In this document: positions 12,067-24,953 of the stretch, piece after piece
Numbering within the stretch: the stretch's first letter is position 1
Layout: every line of letters starts with the position of its first letter
NCBI RefSeq assembly: GCF_902459465.1
Contig: NC_047065.1
Location: 12,129,634-12,193,633 of the forward strand
DNA length: 64,000 nucleotides
Source of the DNA: Asterias rubens
Taxonomy: Eukaryota; Echinodermata; Asteroidea; Forcipulatida; Asteriidae
Direction of reading: 5' to 3'
Made by a program: the position numbers and the translations under genes
The notes under the pieces: generated by a model
Databases searched by the model: none
Told to the model about the DNA's origin: nothing
The model's input: only the letters and a program-made list of their open reading frames with translations

Positions 12067-15000
12067 ATGGCAGATGACATCGACGACCTTTTAGACGAAG
12101 TAGAAACTAAATTTTGTGTCAGGACACCTGTTAAAAAGGAGAAGTCCAGCCGTCGCCAAGAGGACCAGAGTGGCAATAGTGATGCAGCGGGCAAGAAGAA
12201 GAGTTTGGACGGCGGGGGAAGTCGCCGCGCGGCAGTCACACAGTCAAAACGGTATGGATTTCGCTAGGTAGATAGCAACCCACTGATCTAGATGTTGGTG
12301 ATACATTTTTAGTGTAAATGTGGCAAAAATATTTGTTTCAAAACAACAATACATGTCACAATTCCTGGTGTTGTTTTACTGTATTTTGGTAAAATAAATA
12401 AATTCAGCGTAGAAATATTTACAATAATTTAATAATAAATAAAAATATGATTTTAATAAAAATTTATTAATATTATTAAATTTAAAAGCTTCTTGCCAAT
12501 TTCGAAACAGGAGCTGTGCAACTATCCTATCAAATATTGTAGTTTCAATAACTGTAACAAAACAAGATCAAGATTAAACTTTTAAAGTACCAGAATACTG
12601 AATAGTTTGTTGTCAATTATGTTATAATACTAATCTATTGTCAAAATTATAAAAAAAGATCATACAATATCTTTTAAATATTAAATCTATTCGATTGTAC
12701 TGTCTACTGGCCAAGAAAACAGCAAAAAACTGTCCTTTGGGTTTTTACAAGAACGTTGAATTCATCCACGTCGAGCGCGTACAGAATGGAGCACGGTACC
12801 AACCACATCTTTCTTGAATGCTGGTCATCTCGCCCCCTAGCAAGCTTTGCCAGGCATTCATAAAAGTCCATCGCAGTTTAGAAAAGTTTGGCTAAGAAAC
12901 AAGTTGTTTTAGAAATTACCTAAATTCTCCATGCTTGCATAGAAACCACAATAAAATGCCTGTGATACTCGTTACAAACTATGGTAAACACTTCCATCAA
13001 TAAAAAATGTCAACATTTTCTTTTACATGATTGGTCCATATTAAAGGCCAATTTAATGTTTTTTGTTTCTCATCAGCACCATTTTTGACCTTTTAGCGTG
13101 TATGCAAAATACTCTCTTCTAAAAAAACTACTTGTAAAATTAGTCAACTTCCTGCAGCGCTAAAACTAAGATAAATTAAGGTGGGCACAAGGGGTGCACC
13201 ATTTTTAGGGGGCACCTGTTGCCAATTAAAACAGTAGATTCAAAACAAAAAAAAGACGCGAGTGTCATAGGGCCAAATAACAAAAAATACCAGTTGATCG
13301 TCCGGATTTTTCAAAAAAGAGGAGGATATGAGGGCCTTACTATTTACTATTTACTATTTTTTTTCAAACAGGCCACCAATTCTTCAGTTTGAATCAAACG
13401 CAAACTTATTTATACCTAGTATTAGTTGCATGAGGACCTGTGTTAACACTAACAGGGTCGGATAACACTAAAAAGATTTGCTTGTAGGCATTCACTAGTA
13501 TTGTTTTATGAGACAGACGGTTACATAAGAAACAGATCAAAGCTAATGGCTCTAAAAATGGGACATATCCCATAAATCCAGATTTGAAATAGAAGTAGGC
13601 ATGGACATCAGGCTGTCCTTATGATCACCCCCACTTGATACGCCAGCTGTTTACACTTACATAACTACATTTTATGTAGAAACAGAAAAATAGGCCTAAA
13701 CAATCTGACATTTTGTTTTAAAATGTTTTGAAATATATTTAGGAAATGAATTTGTGCCCATTCTGAATCATCCAACTTAAAAAATATATTTTGTTAAAAT
13801 TGTGGGTGGGTGTGTCAAAAGAAAACTGAAAAACAAAATATAGGGGCCTAGATCTAATTTGAAATAAAAGAAGAAAAAAAATCTTAGTCTCAACCGACTC
13901 AAAACCCAATGGGAGAGATAGCATAAACTTCCTTGTCCATTTCAGCTACAAAGATGCACTCTGGAAGCATGAAATTTAAGCTTTTAAAAATTATTGAGCT
14001 GAGAGAACATTGAGAAAATACCAACTGCATTGGAGCAATATCTAGTTCTTCAGTATATAGAGTACCCTACACCATGCTTATTTTTAGCCTGTCAATATTT
14101 CACACAAAAATTATTTTTTTTAAAGCCATTGGACCCTTTCGGTTCAGAAAAAAAAATAAAAGTTCACAGATTTACAAATAACTTACAGGGTTTACAGAAG
14201 GCAATGGTGAAAGACTTCTCTTGAAATATTATTCCATGAAATGCTTTACTTTTTGAGAAAACAGCAAAACAATATAAATTTTCGTTAACGAGAATTACGG
14301 ATTTATTTTAAACACATGCCATGACACGGCGAAACGAGCGAAAACAAGAGTGGGTTTTCCCGTTATTTTCTCCTGACTCCAATGACCGATTGAGCCTAAA
14401 TTTTCACAGGTTTGTTATTTTATATAAGTTGTGATATACGAAGTGTGGGACACACTGTTAACCGAAAGTGTATTATGGCTTTAACATTGATTAAATTCTG
14501 AAAGACCCCTTAATGTACAATACAAAATACCCCTTATCAGTTGACCAGAAACTAATAGTATTTTCATTAGCCTAAAGGTTATTCAATGTAGGCCAAAAAC
14601 ATAATTAAGGTGACTTGTTGAAGTCTATTATTAACCCTTCCTTTTGACTGAGTGTTTGTATTATGGGCCTTACAAAATAAATTGTATGTTTGCTGTAATC
14701 CGACCTACCAAAACAAATGTGAATGACAGTAAAATGTTGTTAGTGTTAATTATTGATGGGGGGGATGATTGAAAACCTCCACAGAAATTTACTCTTTAAA
14801 AAATTAAATTAAGAATATGACTATAGTATAAAGCAATACCACTGTCCAAAATTGTGTTTAAATGCCAACAAAACAGTTACTTTGAAAAACAAATTCAATA
14901 CATAAACTTAAAACATTTTTTCTACAGCCATCTTGAGAGATTTTCCATGCTTAGTTTAAATTGTTCTTTTGTGTAGCAATTGTAAGAGCCTGCTTAAAAC

Positions 15001-18000
15001 CAACAGCAATAAACATATCAAATCAGGTTTTTTTTTAATCCGATCAAGCTGCCCCTATTTTCTTTCACAAAGCCCTTTTTTAATGCCTAATTAAGATTGT
15101 ATTGTATTGATCTTTTGTGCACTCATTGGTTGCTAGGTGACTGTAACTATGGCGATACTATGCAACACAACAGATTCAGAAATGGTACACACAGTCACTC
15201 GAACGAACAGGATTTTCAAGGTGACAATTAGTGCTGTTAGGTGTTCCACTTGTTTCAGTCACACACTACGATAACAAATATGACCCCCCCCCCCCTCATT
15301 TTTTGAAGATACCTTCCTGCTGTAGTTGTTTCGTTTCACGGCAGATGTTGAAAATTTTACAACACTTTTTTTTTATACGTGTAACCTGGTTACTTTCAAT
15401 AAGCAATACACTTGACATGTGAGATGTGCTGCCATATGTACTGGAGTTCAACATAATTTGAAGGATACTGTGTGCATAATGTCATCTACTTCTCTATTTT
15501 TACGTACCTGAAAAGTGTGTAAAAGCCCAGGGGGCCTTCACAAAAAGTTAAGACTAGTCTTATTGCGAGTTAGGACAAGTTACTCTTCCTAACTTAGGAC
15601 TGGCCATACGTTTTTAATACATGTATCTCCTAGGACTAGTGCTATAAGTTAGGACAAGTCCTAACTCTTTGTGAAATCGGCCCCAGAACCATTATACAAA
15701 ATTATAACAGTGACTCTTACTAGAGCACGATTCTGAAGTATGATCATTGCGCTTTCAACCTAACATAAAAAGTACCAATGGGCCATTCAATCCATTCCTC
15801 AAACTCAGCTCCAATAGCACATTGCTGCCAACTATGCAATGATGCAGCACATTACAATAAATAATTCACAGTAATCATAGCAGCCCCTCACAGTACCCAT
15901 TAACTCCTGGGTAATGAGACGCAAATGTATAAATGTCTTGCTCAGGGACACAAGTGTCTTGACCAGGATTCAAACCCAGACCTACCAAGTCTCACGCATT
16001 AGGCGTGAGACTCACGCATTTGGGCTCTGTCTCAGGCTCACACGCACAGCAACACTTTTCACGCGCATTGGGGCCAGACCGGGAAAAAATAATAATTAAC
16101 GACAATGCATTGCCAAATCATGCTCGTGTGTACAAACAAAAACAATCTACAATGTTTGCACAATCTTCAGATTTCACGCAGTTTATCAGAATCATCAACT
16201 TGAGCTGCCGTACAAACAGATCTCCCAGCAGGTTCAGCTAAAATTTGGCAGAGCGAAAAACGCTTCTTGCACACAAGTTTTTCCCGATTCGTTTAGCAAA
16301 TTCGTTAAATGTGCTCCACTAGCTAAGACACAACAGGCAGTTTTGGACATCATTTTTGGTCGATTTTTTTTTATTTTGGAAGGAAATAATCTGATACAAT
16401 CGTACCTCCACATTAACCATCAACATCTCCTGTGTACCTCATGTGAGTTTAAATTATTCTGAAGAGGTTTTTGATGCATTTTGCAACACTTTTTTGTCCA
16501 CAATTAAATTTCTTCAATTTTTTCGAAAGGCTTTCTAAATCTGGCAATTTTTTTTTCGGGGGGGGGGGGGGTGGCGTGGTGGTGAGCTTTGAAAAATCTC
16601 ACGCATAGCTGGCCTCTGGACTTGGCATCTCTGCAAACCCACACCATGCAATGAGTCTGATTTGCAATGAATTGCTTAGCAATTATGACACACAACCCCA
16701 GGGTACACTACTTCATACACTTGGGGTTTCTTGATCAAAAGTGGTCTTTAAAAAAGTAAATGTTAAAGCAAAAAGAAACATCTGTTTTATTTTCTAAGTC
16801 AAACATTTGTTTGTTTATTTGGATACATTTTTTTCAAACTTATATTCAATGCATTTTTTTATCATTACAAATCAATGGAATTGGCCTCCTTATTACATGT
16901 AGTTCTGAGCAGACTGTAATTTGGGGTCATTCCTCCAATAAATATAAATTATCATCTGTTCTATTTTTATCCTATTTTGTTCCAAAGGTTTCCGTTGATT
17001 GCTTGTGCTGTAGAAAACTGACTTGAACATTGTACAATACACTATAACCAATATTTATGTCCAAGGCAGTTCCCCCCCCCCCCCCCCTAAAAATTGCATG
17101 AAGCAACTCTTTGTATCAGATACAAGGTTATGGAACAAAACTTCTGTCCTCATAAAAGTTTTTATATTCATCTTTTTGCAGTACTTCAAAATCCAGGGAG
17201 GATGATGACCTCAATTCAATGATAGATGACATCATAGATGGTCCAGAGCCACCGGTAAGTTCCTGCAATCTGTTATGGCATCACATTAGTCATCTGATTT
17301 CAAATATACCAGCCGTCGATTTCACCAAACTCTTCCTAACTTAGGATTCATCTTAGGACTTAGGACGGGTTCAGTTCCGTATCCAAATGCATAGGACGAA
17401 TTGAACCCATCCTAAGTTAGGACAGGTCACTCGTCCTAACGCGAGTTAGGATTAATCCTAGCGTTTCGTGAAATCGGCTGCTGCCTCCTTTGAGTGCGTA
17501 GTGCACTACACTAAACACACGATTCAGTTCAGTTCAATTCCATGCAATAATGATTGTCCGCATTAAAAAATAAAATAAAAATCAGAAATTTCACATCTAC
17601 TTGTCAAATAAATATACATGTATACATTACAAAATGTCTCCAAAAACCTCACTCGATTGCATCTTCACCATGTATCACCTGAAATCCTACTTTAAAGGCA
17701 GTGGACACTATTGGTAATTGTCAAAGAGTAGCCGTCACAGTTGGTGTATCTCACCATAAGCATAAAATAACAAGCCTGTGAAAATTTGGGCTCAATTGGT
17801 CATCGAAGTTGCGAGAAAATGATGAAAGAAAAAACATCCTTGTTGGACGAATGTGTGTGCTCTCAGATAGGAATAAAAGACTTCTAGCTAGAAGTCTTTT
17901 ATTATTTTAGTGAGAAATTACCTCTTTCTCAAAAACTACGTTACTTCAGAGGGAATCGTTTCCCGCAATGTTTTATAATATCAACAGCAGCTCTCCAATG

Positions 18001-20747
18001 CTCGTTACCAAGTCAGCTTTTAAGTTAATATTTGTTATGAGTAATAACCAAACGTGTACCTTCCCTTTAACAAAGGACACCACAAAATTTGATGAAATTT
18101 GATGAGGGTTTTTGTGGGTTTCTCTTTTTATCACAGAGCGCTTTAAACAGACAGGGTAGTCAGAGCAGTGTACACTCAAGAACTCAGAGCACATCTCAGC
18201 GGCGATGTCATCCTGTTTATGTCGGGGGTAGTGACACCCCTATGGGGATAGGCTCCGCTGTGTCGCAGAGGTAAGGAGGGGGGGCAAGACAGGGTACCTA
18301 GGGCTCAATGGGGATAGGTTCTCTGTGGGTGCGTACGATTAGCTTCCCTGGGTTTTCCCCGCGGTGCTCACTTGGGTGAGCCCCTGACAAGAGAGCTACA
18401 CGAACGATCACTCACGGCTCTCGTATTGACATCATGCACCTGGGGCCAGCCTCCAAGTGACCCACTCCACAAGCAGGGCACTGGGGGCTGACCCGGGTGA
18501 GCTCCTGGAATGACGTCAAAGCTATTCAAACGCACAGGGGGCAGACCGGAGTCTACTCAGGGAAGCTAAACGAACGGACCCTGTGTCAAAGAGGTAAGGA
18601 TGGGGGAAGATAGGGTACCAAGTGTAATGTCTTGAGTTCCACAAGAGCTGTTGCTTCATTGCTTGCTTGGTTTATGGTGTCTCACACATGTCTTGCTTAA
18701 TACACGATATATACAAATCAATGGGCTACTGTTTCAAGTGTACACTCACTGTATGGGGTGGTGGTCTCTACATACATTATTCATTGGAAAAACCCTATAG
18801 AGACCGTATTGCATAACCCCCCTTTTTTGCTTTGAAAGTTGCCATCTTGTAGGTCAAACCGTATGTGCGTCCAAACGCGTACATCAAAGAAGCACACAGC
18901 ACGCAGCATTCCCGGTTTGATTTCTATGGCACATGCACGCACACACCCAGCCACACGCGCACAGACACCATCTTGTAGGTCAGATATTTGAATGGTGACG
19001 TCATATTCAATATCTATATGAAAGTTTTTAAAAGAGCACTAAGGCCAAAACCGTAGGGCAACAAAATGCATGACCTCTGTGACCTCAGTGTAGGTCCAGG
19101 CCTGCATTTATCATAAAGTATTTGCTTTGAGTTCAATTGGAGAAAAAGTATGCGTACCTGTAGCTGAAATTATCATTAATGCCATTGGACACTTTCGGTA
19201 AACAGTATTGTCCAAAGGCCCACACTTCGTGAATCACAACTTAAATATATAATAACAAACCTGTGAAAATTTAGTCGTCGGAGTCGGGAGAAAATAACGG
19301 GAAAACCCACCCTTCCGCATGTTTCTCCGTGTCATGACATGTGTTTAAAATAAATTTGTAATTTTCGCTATCAAGAATTGATAATTGTTTTAATGTTTCC
19401 TCAAAAATGTGAGCATTTCATGGAATAGTATTTCAAGAAAAGTCTTTCACCATTACCGTCTGTAAACCCTGTAAGTTATTGTAAATCTGTGAACTTTTTT
19501 TTTTTTTTTTTCCTGTTCCGAAAGTGTCCAATGGCTTTAAGGTAAAGTGTGGGACAGAAAGAACCTGACTGAGAAATACTGTTATTTCCTCACAGAATGT
19601 GTGATCAACTACGCTGTACATCATGTGACTTCAAGATCGTCTTTTTCGACAACTTTGAGTGGGATTCCAGCTGTGAATACCTGTTTTTCAGGAACAACGT
19701 TCCGGACTTCAAGAAATTAAGTGCCAAGTTAAAGAAACGGAAAGGTAAGGTTTAAAAATCTGCATATTTCTTTATCTATAAACATGAAACTGTGCAAGTT
19801 TAAATGGTTTTGATACCTTTAGTAGATCAAGTTTTTGTCCCATAACATGAATCTCTATTCACTGTAGAAGTTCCAGCTCTAGTCATAAAGTTTTTAAGAA
19901 AAATTGATTGCAGGAGAGTTCTTGGCCAGGGCCCAATTTCATAAAACTGCTAAGCACAACAATTTGCTTAGCATGAAATTTCTTCATTGATAAAAACAAG
20001 GTTACCAACCAAATTTCCATTTGTTGCATATTGCTTGTTACTGGTATTCAGCTGTTGTTTGCTCATCTTGAAAATCACGTGGAAATTTGGTTGGTAACCC
20101 TGTTTTCATCAAGGAAGAAATTTCATGCTAAGCAAATTTTTGTGCTTAGCAGCTCGTTGAAATTGGGCCCAGATCTCAATATGGCCTGAGTGTAATTCCA
20201 GGCCTACGTATTCATTATTTCATTGTTGTATGATTTGAGGCATTGCATGGTGAGGTATCAATATATATTTGGTATTGCAGTAACACCATGTGTGTATTTA
20301 TTTGCCAGGTAGAGTTTGTTCTTAGTGAACTGTCTTTCTTTATTCTACTATCGCGGAGTAGAATATCGGATGTTCGGGAGACTTCAGGAAACTTCTCAGT
20401 TCTGAAAAGAACTCCTGAAATCTCCCGAACACCGGATAATCTACTCCGCAATAGTAGAATAAAGAAAGACAGTTCTCTAAGAACAAACTCTACCTGGCAA
20501 GTAGATACACACATGGTGTTACCGCAAACCAAATATATGTTTCATTATTGTTATCATCACTATTTCGATAAATGTGTGATGACGTCAATGCAGAAGGTCT
20601 ATTGTTAACCAGTCCACTATTGATTGTTTTCTCATTTCAGGTTGTAGAGCCTACGCATGCCAATGTATGTGGAGATCAGTCAAGACTTCATTCAAAGTAG
20701 ATCAGGATACTCAACTGAAATGGGTTTGTGGCAAGCATACGTTGTGA
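12067..20747 (+). CDS. CFAP418: Cilia- and flagella-associated protein 418 (C8orf37)
   Basis: Five exons: 12067-12251, 17182-17254, 18137-18270, 19596-19744, 20641-20747. All junctions are GT-AG with matching phase; total 648 nt, 215 aa (human 207). The N-terminus [17 protein letters not shown] matches the family's acidic start. Exon 2 encodes the [12 protein letters not shown] segment. Exons 3-5 encode the conserved C-terminal domain with [43 protein letters not shown] and [17 protein letters not shown], rich in paired cysteines. In vertebrates the protein acts at the photoreceptor/ciliary base and its loss causes retinal degeneration; the role here is inferred by orthology. Intron 1 is 4.9 kb. 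The 3' end of exon 3 with its donor is duplicated downstream (18308-18620) and split by a MITE. Confidence 0.95.
14120..14484 (+). mobile_element. TTAA-flanked MITE, family B, copy 1
   Basis: TTTAAAGCCATTGGACCCTT at the left and a complementary TATGGCTTTAA at the right. Internal TTTCTCCTGACTCC and GTCATGACACGG-like blocks are shared with copies at 19178, 29204 and 63334. Confidence 0.7.
15530..15685. repeat. 'GATTTCACAAAGAGTTAGGAC' inverted-repeat element, copy 1
   Basis: Begins GGGGCCTTCACAAAAAGTTA and ends CTCTTTGTGAAATCGGCCCC. Multiple internal TTAGGAC motifs. Other copies are at 17311, 24836 and 31748. Confidence 0.6.
17311..17480. repeat. 'GATTTCACAAAGAGTTAGGAC' inverted-repeat element, copy 2
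   Basis: AGCCGTCGATTTCACC at the left and GTGAAATCGGCTG at the right, with TAGGAC repeats between. It lies in CFAP418 intron 2, just downstream of exon 2. Confidence 0.6.
17691..18070 (+). mobile_element. TTAA-flanked MITE, family A variant (copy 4)
   Basis: The left end TTTAAAGGCAGTGGACACTA is family A; the right end TGTACCTTCCCTTTAA belongs to the variant seen at 28732 and 37280. A central palindrome around AGACTTCTAGCTAGAAGTCT is present. It ends 66 bp before CFAP418 exon 3. Confidence 0.7.
18242..18620 (+). repeat. Tandem duplication of the CFAP418 exon 3 end and its donor
   Basis: The unit from ATGGGGATAGG through GCAGAG/GTAAGG to GGGTACC (18242-18300) is repeated 66 bp downstream as 18308-18326 plus 18582-18620. 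The two halves of the second copy are separated by the MITE 18327-18581. Reading from exon 3 into the second donor at 18594 meets an in-frame TAG inside the MITE, so the second donor is probably a decoy. Confidence 0.75.
18327..18581. mobile_element. MITE, family D ('GGGTGCGTTCGTTTAGCTTCCC'), copy 1
   Basis: The 255 bp element has long inverted ends: GGGTGCG..TTAGCTTCCCTGGG at the left and GGGAAGCTAAACGAACGGACCC at the right. It is GC-richer than its surroundings. Same family at 46616-46858 and 58723-58965. It is inserted in the duplicated copy of the exon 3 end. Confidence 0.75.
18797..19012. repeat. 'ATAGACCGTATTG' element, copy 1
   Basis: Matches 29824-30048 in inverse orientation: shared GCCATCTTGTAGG, GCACACAGCACGCAGCATTCCCGG-like and ACGCGTACA blocks, with ATAGACCGTATTG-like ends. 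It lies in CFAP418 intron 3. Confidence 0.55.
19178..19540. mobile_element. TTAA-flanked MITE, family B, copy 2
   Basis: The left end TAATGCCATTGGACACTTTC and the right end GTGTCCAATGGCTTTAA are complements. It ends 55 bp upstream of CFAP418 exon 4. Confidence 0.75.
19929..20170. repeat. 'GGGCCCAATTTCAT' inverted-repeat element
   Basis: GGGCCCAATTTCATAAAACT at the left and a complementary TTGAAATTGGGCCC at the right, with GTTACCAACCAAATTTCC repeated inverted inside. It lies in CFAP418 intron 4. Confidence 0.7.
20262..20545. repeat. Long near-perfect palindrome in CFAP418 intron 4
   Basis: Two arms of about 130 bp are near-complements: outer CACCATGTGTGTATTTATTTGCCAGG versus its complement near 20495-20520, then GAACTGTCTTTCTTTATTCTACTAT versus its mirror at 20450-20475, closing at about 20395-20405. 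Similar open frames on both strands are a consequence of the symmetry, not genes. Probably a fold-back transposon; a transcript would form a long hairpin. Confidence 0.75.
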
Positions 20748-21204
20748 TGTAATTTCCCTCTTTTTATGTAATTCTGAGTTTGGTCTGGAATAACAGGGCC
20801 ATTGCCTATGTCACCCTTGGACACAATTTCCTAGCACTGTTTAGCAGCCGATTTTGTGCTTACTGTGCGATTTTCATAGCGCTGCGTACTTGTAAGCACA
20901 CGAAAAGGCAGGCTAACCTTCCGGTGCTTACTGCACACACAAAAATGATGTCACAATGCAAATCCATGGCCACCGTAACAATTTTGTTTGCTACAGTAAG
21001 CACAAAAAATTTGCTAACCATTAAGCAGGAAAACAATGCAACAAAAAAGGGTATTTAAAAAAAAAAAAACTGTTGAGATGATTTGATGTGTGTGTGGCGT
21101 TTGCAATGAATTTGCATTGTTGGCTCACTCTTCTGATTAGATTCCTTAAGAACCAAATGTTACATAGCTGCTGCAGATTGATTGGAGACTTCTATGGATT
21201 TGTG

Positions 21205-21637
21205 TTTAAAGGATTCAGGTACTTTTTCAAAATGTCCATAGATTCACATTAGACTTACAGGGTTTGAAGATAATATAGTGGAAAGATTCCCTTCAAATAT
21301 TACTAACTAAGGTTTTGTAGTTTTTGAGAAATCGGTAAAACAAGTCACAAACTAATTTTGGTCTCATGAGACCAAAATTATTTTAGCATGTAAAATCCCC
21401 TTAACCACTTTTGATATTATACCAAAACCATAGGGTAACTGGTTAATATGTGTTTATGTGCTAAAACTGAGACGAATTATTACTTTTACTCATTTCTCAA
21501 AAACTAGCACCTCAGTACCTCAGTAAGTAAAATTTCAAGGGAAGCTTTCTACTATCATAATCTTCAAACTGTGTAAGTTTAATGTAAATATGTGGACATT
21601 GTGTTTTTTGTTAGGAAAAAGTATGTAATACCCTTTA
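21205..21637. mobile_element. TTAA-flanked MITE, separate family
   Basis: TTTAAAGGATTCAGGTACTT at the left and a complementary GTATGTAATACCCTTTAA at the right. The centre is a perfect palindrome TTTTGGTCTCATGAGACCAAAA (about 21357-21378). Confidence 0.6.
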
Positions 21638-21987
21638 AGTAGCATCTTGGGGACAAGGGATGTTGAAATAGATTATCAGGAAGTTGTACTTATCGTTAGT
21701 TGTTAAATGATGCACAAAATATAGTCATTGTTAATTTATTTTAATGGGTGTGTTAGCGATGGGGCTGAAGTTTGTCATGTAATTGTTCACAACCATTTGT
21801 AATAATTATAATAAAATGTTGACAATACTGAAAGATTTGGATAAAGGATTACGAGGAAACTTTCATTAGTTAGTTTTCATACACAATATTTTTCCGTATC
21901 TGTAGTTTTGGTAAATAAAGGTCTGAAAATGCAGTTCCAATTGAATGTTCACAAGGCTCTCTCTCTTTAGATTACTCAATATATATG

Positions 21988-22359
21988 TTAAAGGCAGTGG
22001 ATACTATTGGTAATTACTCAAAATAATCATAAACCTTACTTGGTAACGAGTAATGGGGAGAGGTTGATAGTATAAAACATTGTGAGAAACGGCTCCCTCT
22101 GAAGAATCGTAGTTTTCTAGAAAGAAGTAATTTTTCAAAAAATTGATTTTGACACCTAAGATTTAGAATTCGAGGTCTCAAAATCAAGCGTCTGAAAGCA
22201 CACAACTTTGTGTGACAAGGTTTTTTTTTTCTTTCATTATTATTTCGCAACTTTGACGACCAATTGAGCTCAAATTTTCACAGGTTTGTTTTTTTATGCA
22301 GATACACCAACTGTCAAGACTAGACTTTGACAGTTACCAATAGTGTCCAGTGTCTTTAA
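21988..22359 (-). mobile_element. TTAA-flanked MITE, family A, copy 5
   Basis: Reversed relative to copy 1: starts TTAAAGGCAGTGGATACTAT with TACTCAAAATAATCAT, ends AGTGTCCAGTGTCTTTAA. Confidence 0.75.
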
Positions 22360-24637
22360 TGGTAGTTTGTTTGACCAGAATTCTCCAAAGGTTAGAGGAG
22401 GAAACCTAGTTCCGAATGTAACAAACTTTTTGTGTTTATGTTTGATGACTTGTCTTTTCTCTCTTATTTTTTTTGTAAATAGAATTTTTTCAAGGGCTTT
22501 GGGGTCCTTTGGCTTAGACTGTGTAATAACTGTATATTTGTACATGTATGTTGTAACTGAGAAAACTTTCAGTTTATTTTATTACCAGAACACCTTTTGC
22601 AATAAATTCCATGTATTTTCTAGTAAAGGGTTATGTCGATGTTTTCCCCATGTAAAGTACACAATTGGATTGTTGAAAATGTTGAGGGAAAATTTGTTTA
22701 ACTTGTTTCTCTTAATTTTTTTTTAATCTAAGGGTCGCAGCAAACAGCTACGATTATCACAGCTGACGTTTAGCTTTTAGACTAGTGTGTCAAAGTTAGC
22801 GGAGAACACATCATTTTGTAAAAATAATTTTCATGGGGAGGACTTATTCTTACCATAATGGGAAGTTTGCATAATGAGAATGTTTTATCATACCTGTGGA
22901 AATTATGAAGACTCACACAACCCTAGCAGTGTCCATGGCCAATTGAAAGTTTTAACTTTAAAAGGATGAGATCAAAAGCAATTGTGGAAGTAAACGTTTG
23001 GTGTATGTCACCTCGTTCATCCGTGACTACATTTATTTATTCAATATCTTTCATACTTTTATTTGCAATTTAGAAAAAGGTAATATTTTTTAGCTTAAAG
23101 TTTATGTCATTACCATTTTATTATAATGTCACTGATAGGGTTTTCATACCATTTTCAGCATATTTTATGTGAGTTGTTTCATTTTTGAAACCAAGCTTGG
23201 ATTTTGGCTCCTGCATATTGGAGTCTCGTAGGAAAGCACTTGTTTTCTAAATAACTGAAACGGCCAAATCTCAAGTCATGGTTGTTAAAAACGGCCACAG
23301 TAACACCCCTACCTCAATCATGTTCTAATGACATTTTATTTTGCAACACAAATTGTACATGGCCTGACGTTTTCCTCTTTCCTTCCAGTGTGTGTACAAT
23401 TAACTATTATCGCACTTGCACTTCAAGTCAGAGTGTTTAGAGACGGTCAGCTCACAACTCAGTTTGGTACACTTGTTTTTGTTCCCCTGTAAATATTTAT
23501 AGAATTATCAGGAGAAGTCCAATCCCTTTTGCTTTCAAAATCACTCGTTGGAATTATTTCTTTGTCTTTCAACAAAAACTTTATTATGGAACCACCAAGA
23601 CATTTTTGTGATCCAATGCAAAATGATGTATGTGTGTGTTGTACTGTGTTGTAATTTTGTGTACCATTTTGCTTAATGCAGTAGAGTTTGAATATTTTAT
23701 TTTTTTAGGAATGAAGGTAAAAATTTGAAAGCATTAGAGGACTTTGAAAACAATGTAAAACATAGTGTCATTATTACTGATTATTTCCTTCAAAATTATT
23801 GTTTAGCATAAGTCAAACTAATAAGATGTTGTCACTTTAACGCTTCTGAACGAATTGTTTCACCAAGAATTGTTACATGGCCCATACTTGTTCTTCTTCA
23901 TTTCTTATATTGTTTCCTTTCCAATAAATAGATCGCTAAAATGAAAACTTTATAATAGAATCAACCGCTTTTTGTTTTTGTTTCTTTTCAGATTAACGTT
24001 TGTTGTTGTCATTTTTTTAAAGCTTTTTTTCTCCCCCCCCCCCTTTTTGTTTTTGTTTTTTAGCCTTGAAAGATGCCGACTTGATCAGTAAATTTAGAGA
24101 TGATTTCAAAAAGCTATAGAAATGTTTTATTTGTAAAAGTTTTCATCCAAGAAATTGCACTTAAAATGATTCGTGCCAATGACTCTCGTTTTAGATGCTG
24201 AATAAAATATGTGAACTGAAGATAGTTTTTACTGACTCCAATGCTTCGAGATCAGCCATGAAAACCGAGGTGATGACCTTTATTAACACTCCAAAATCCA
24301 TCACCTAGTACAATAAACCATGACTAAACGAAGAAACGGTTGAACGATTCAAAAGCACTCACATATGACGGGGTGGTTGGGAGGGGGGGGGGCAGGTATA
24401 CTTTCAGAATGCTCATCAACAATGTATAATAGAAACTCAAGCAATACAACACAAGACTTGGCTCAGACTGTAAAAGAAAAAAGGCAGCTGTGTTCTTCCC
24501 TTCAACATTGCTCTACGGCTCTGCATGTAACTAAGTAAGCAGTTTGAGGAGAAAGTCTCTAAATACTTTTGACAACAAACACCATCTCTGGACGAGCTAC
24601 TTGCTACATGCCAAAAGAAGTTGGAAATGCGTTAGCC

Positions 24638-24747
24638 CACCCGTTGAGCTGTTTATGGTTCCGCTTCTAACATCGGTCTCGTCACTGTCGCCATTTCACT
24701 GCGACAGTGATGTTAAAAGCGGAGCCATTAACAGCTCAACGAGGTGG
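24638..24747. repeat. Fold-back hairpin element
   Basis: Arms GTTGAGCTGTTTATGGTTCC..GTCACTGTCGC and GCGACAGTGATGTT..GGAGCCATTAACAGCTCAAC are near-complements of about 45 bp around CATTTCACT, with one small one-sided insertion. Confidence 0.65.
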
Positions 24748-24835
24748 TCTAGAAATGCTTATACTTCAGAAGAGAACACCAAAAACAACCTGCCGCGCTT
24801 GATCCTGCCAAAAGAAGGATCAATGACCTTCAACC

Positions 24836-24953
24836 AGGCTCGATTCCACAAAGCACCAACAATCACTATCAAGTATTTGTTTTGTGAAATCATACTTTTC
24901 TTCGTAATTTAGATTACAGTTAATCAATCTTAACTCTCTGTGCAATCGAGCCC
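24836..24953. repeat. 'GATTTCACAAAGAGTTAGGAC' inverted-repeat element, short copy
   Basis: Ends GGCTCGATTCCACAAAGC and CTGTGCAATCGAGCCCC are complementary; the internal TTGTGAAATCATACTTTTC matches the copy at 31748-32055. Confidence 0.5.

Larger units (their letters stand above)
12252..17181. other. CFAP418 intron 1
   Basis: A 4.9 kb intron, donor GTATGG, acceptor TTTTTGCAG. It holds two recognisable elements (14120-14484 and 15530-15685) and poly-G/poly-C runs near 15283, 16560 and 17072. The rest is AT-rich without further features I can support. Confidence 0.7.

Noticed and set aside
20215..20608. Similar open frames on opposite strands
   Set aside because: Explained by the palindrome in CFAP418 intron 4.
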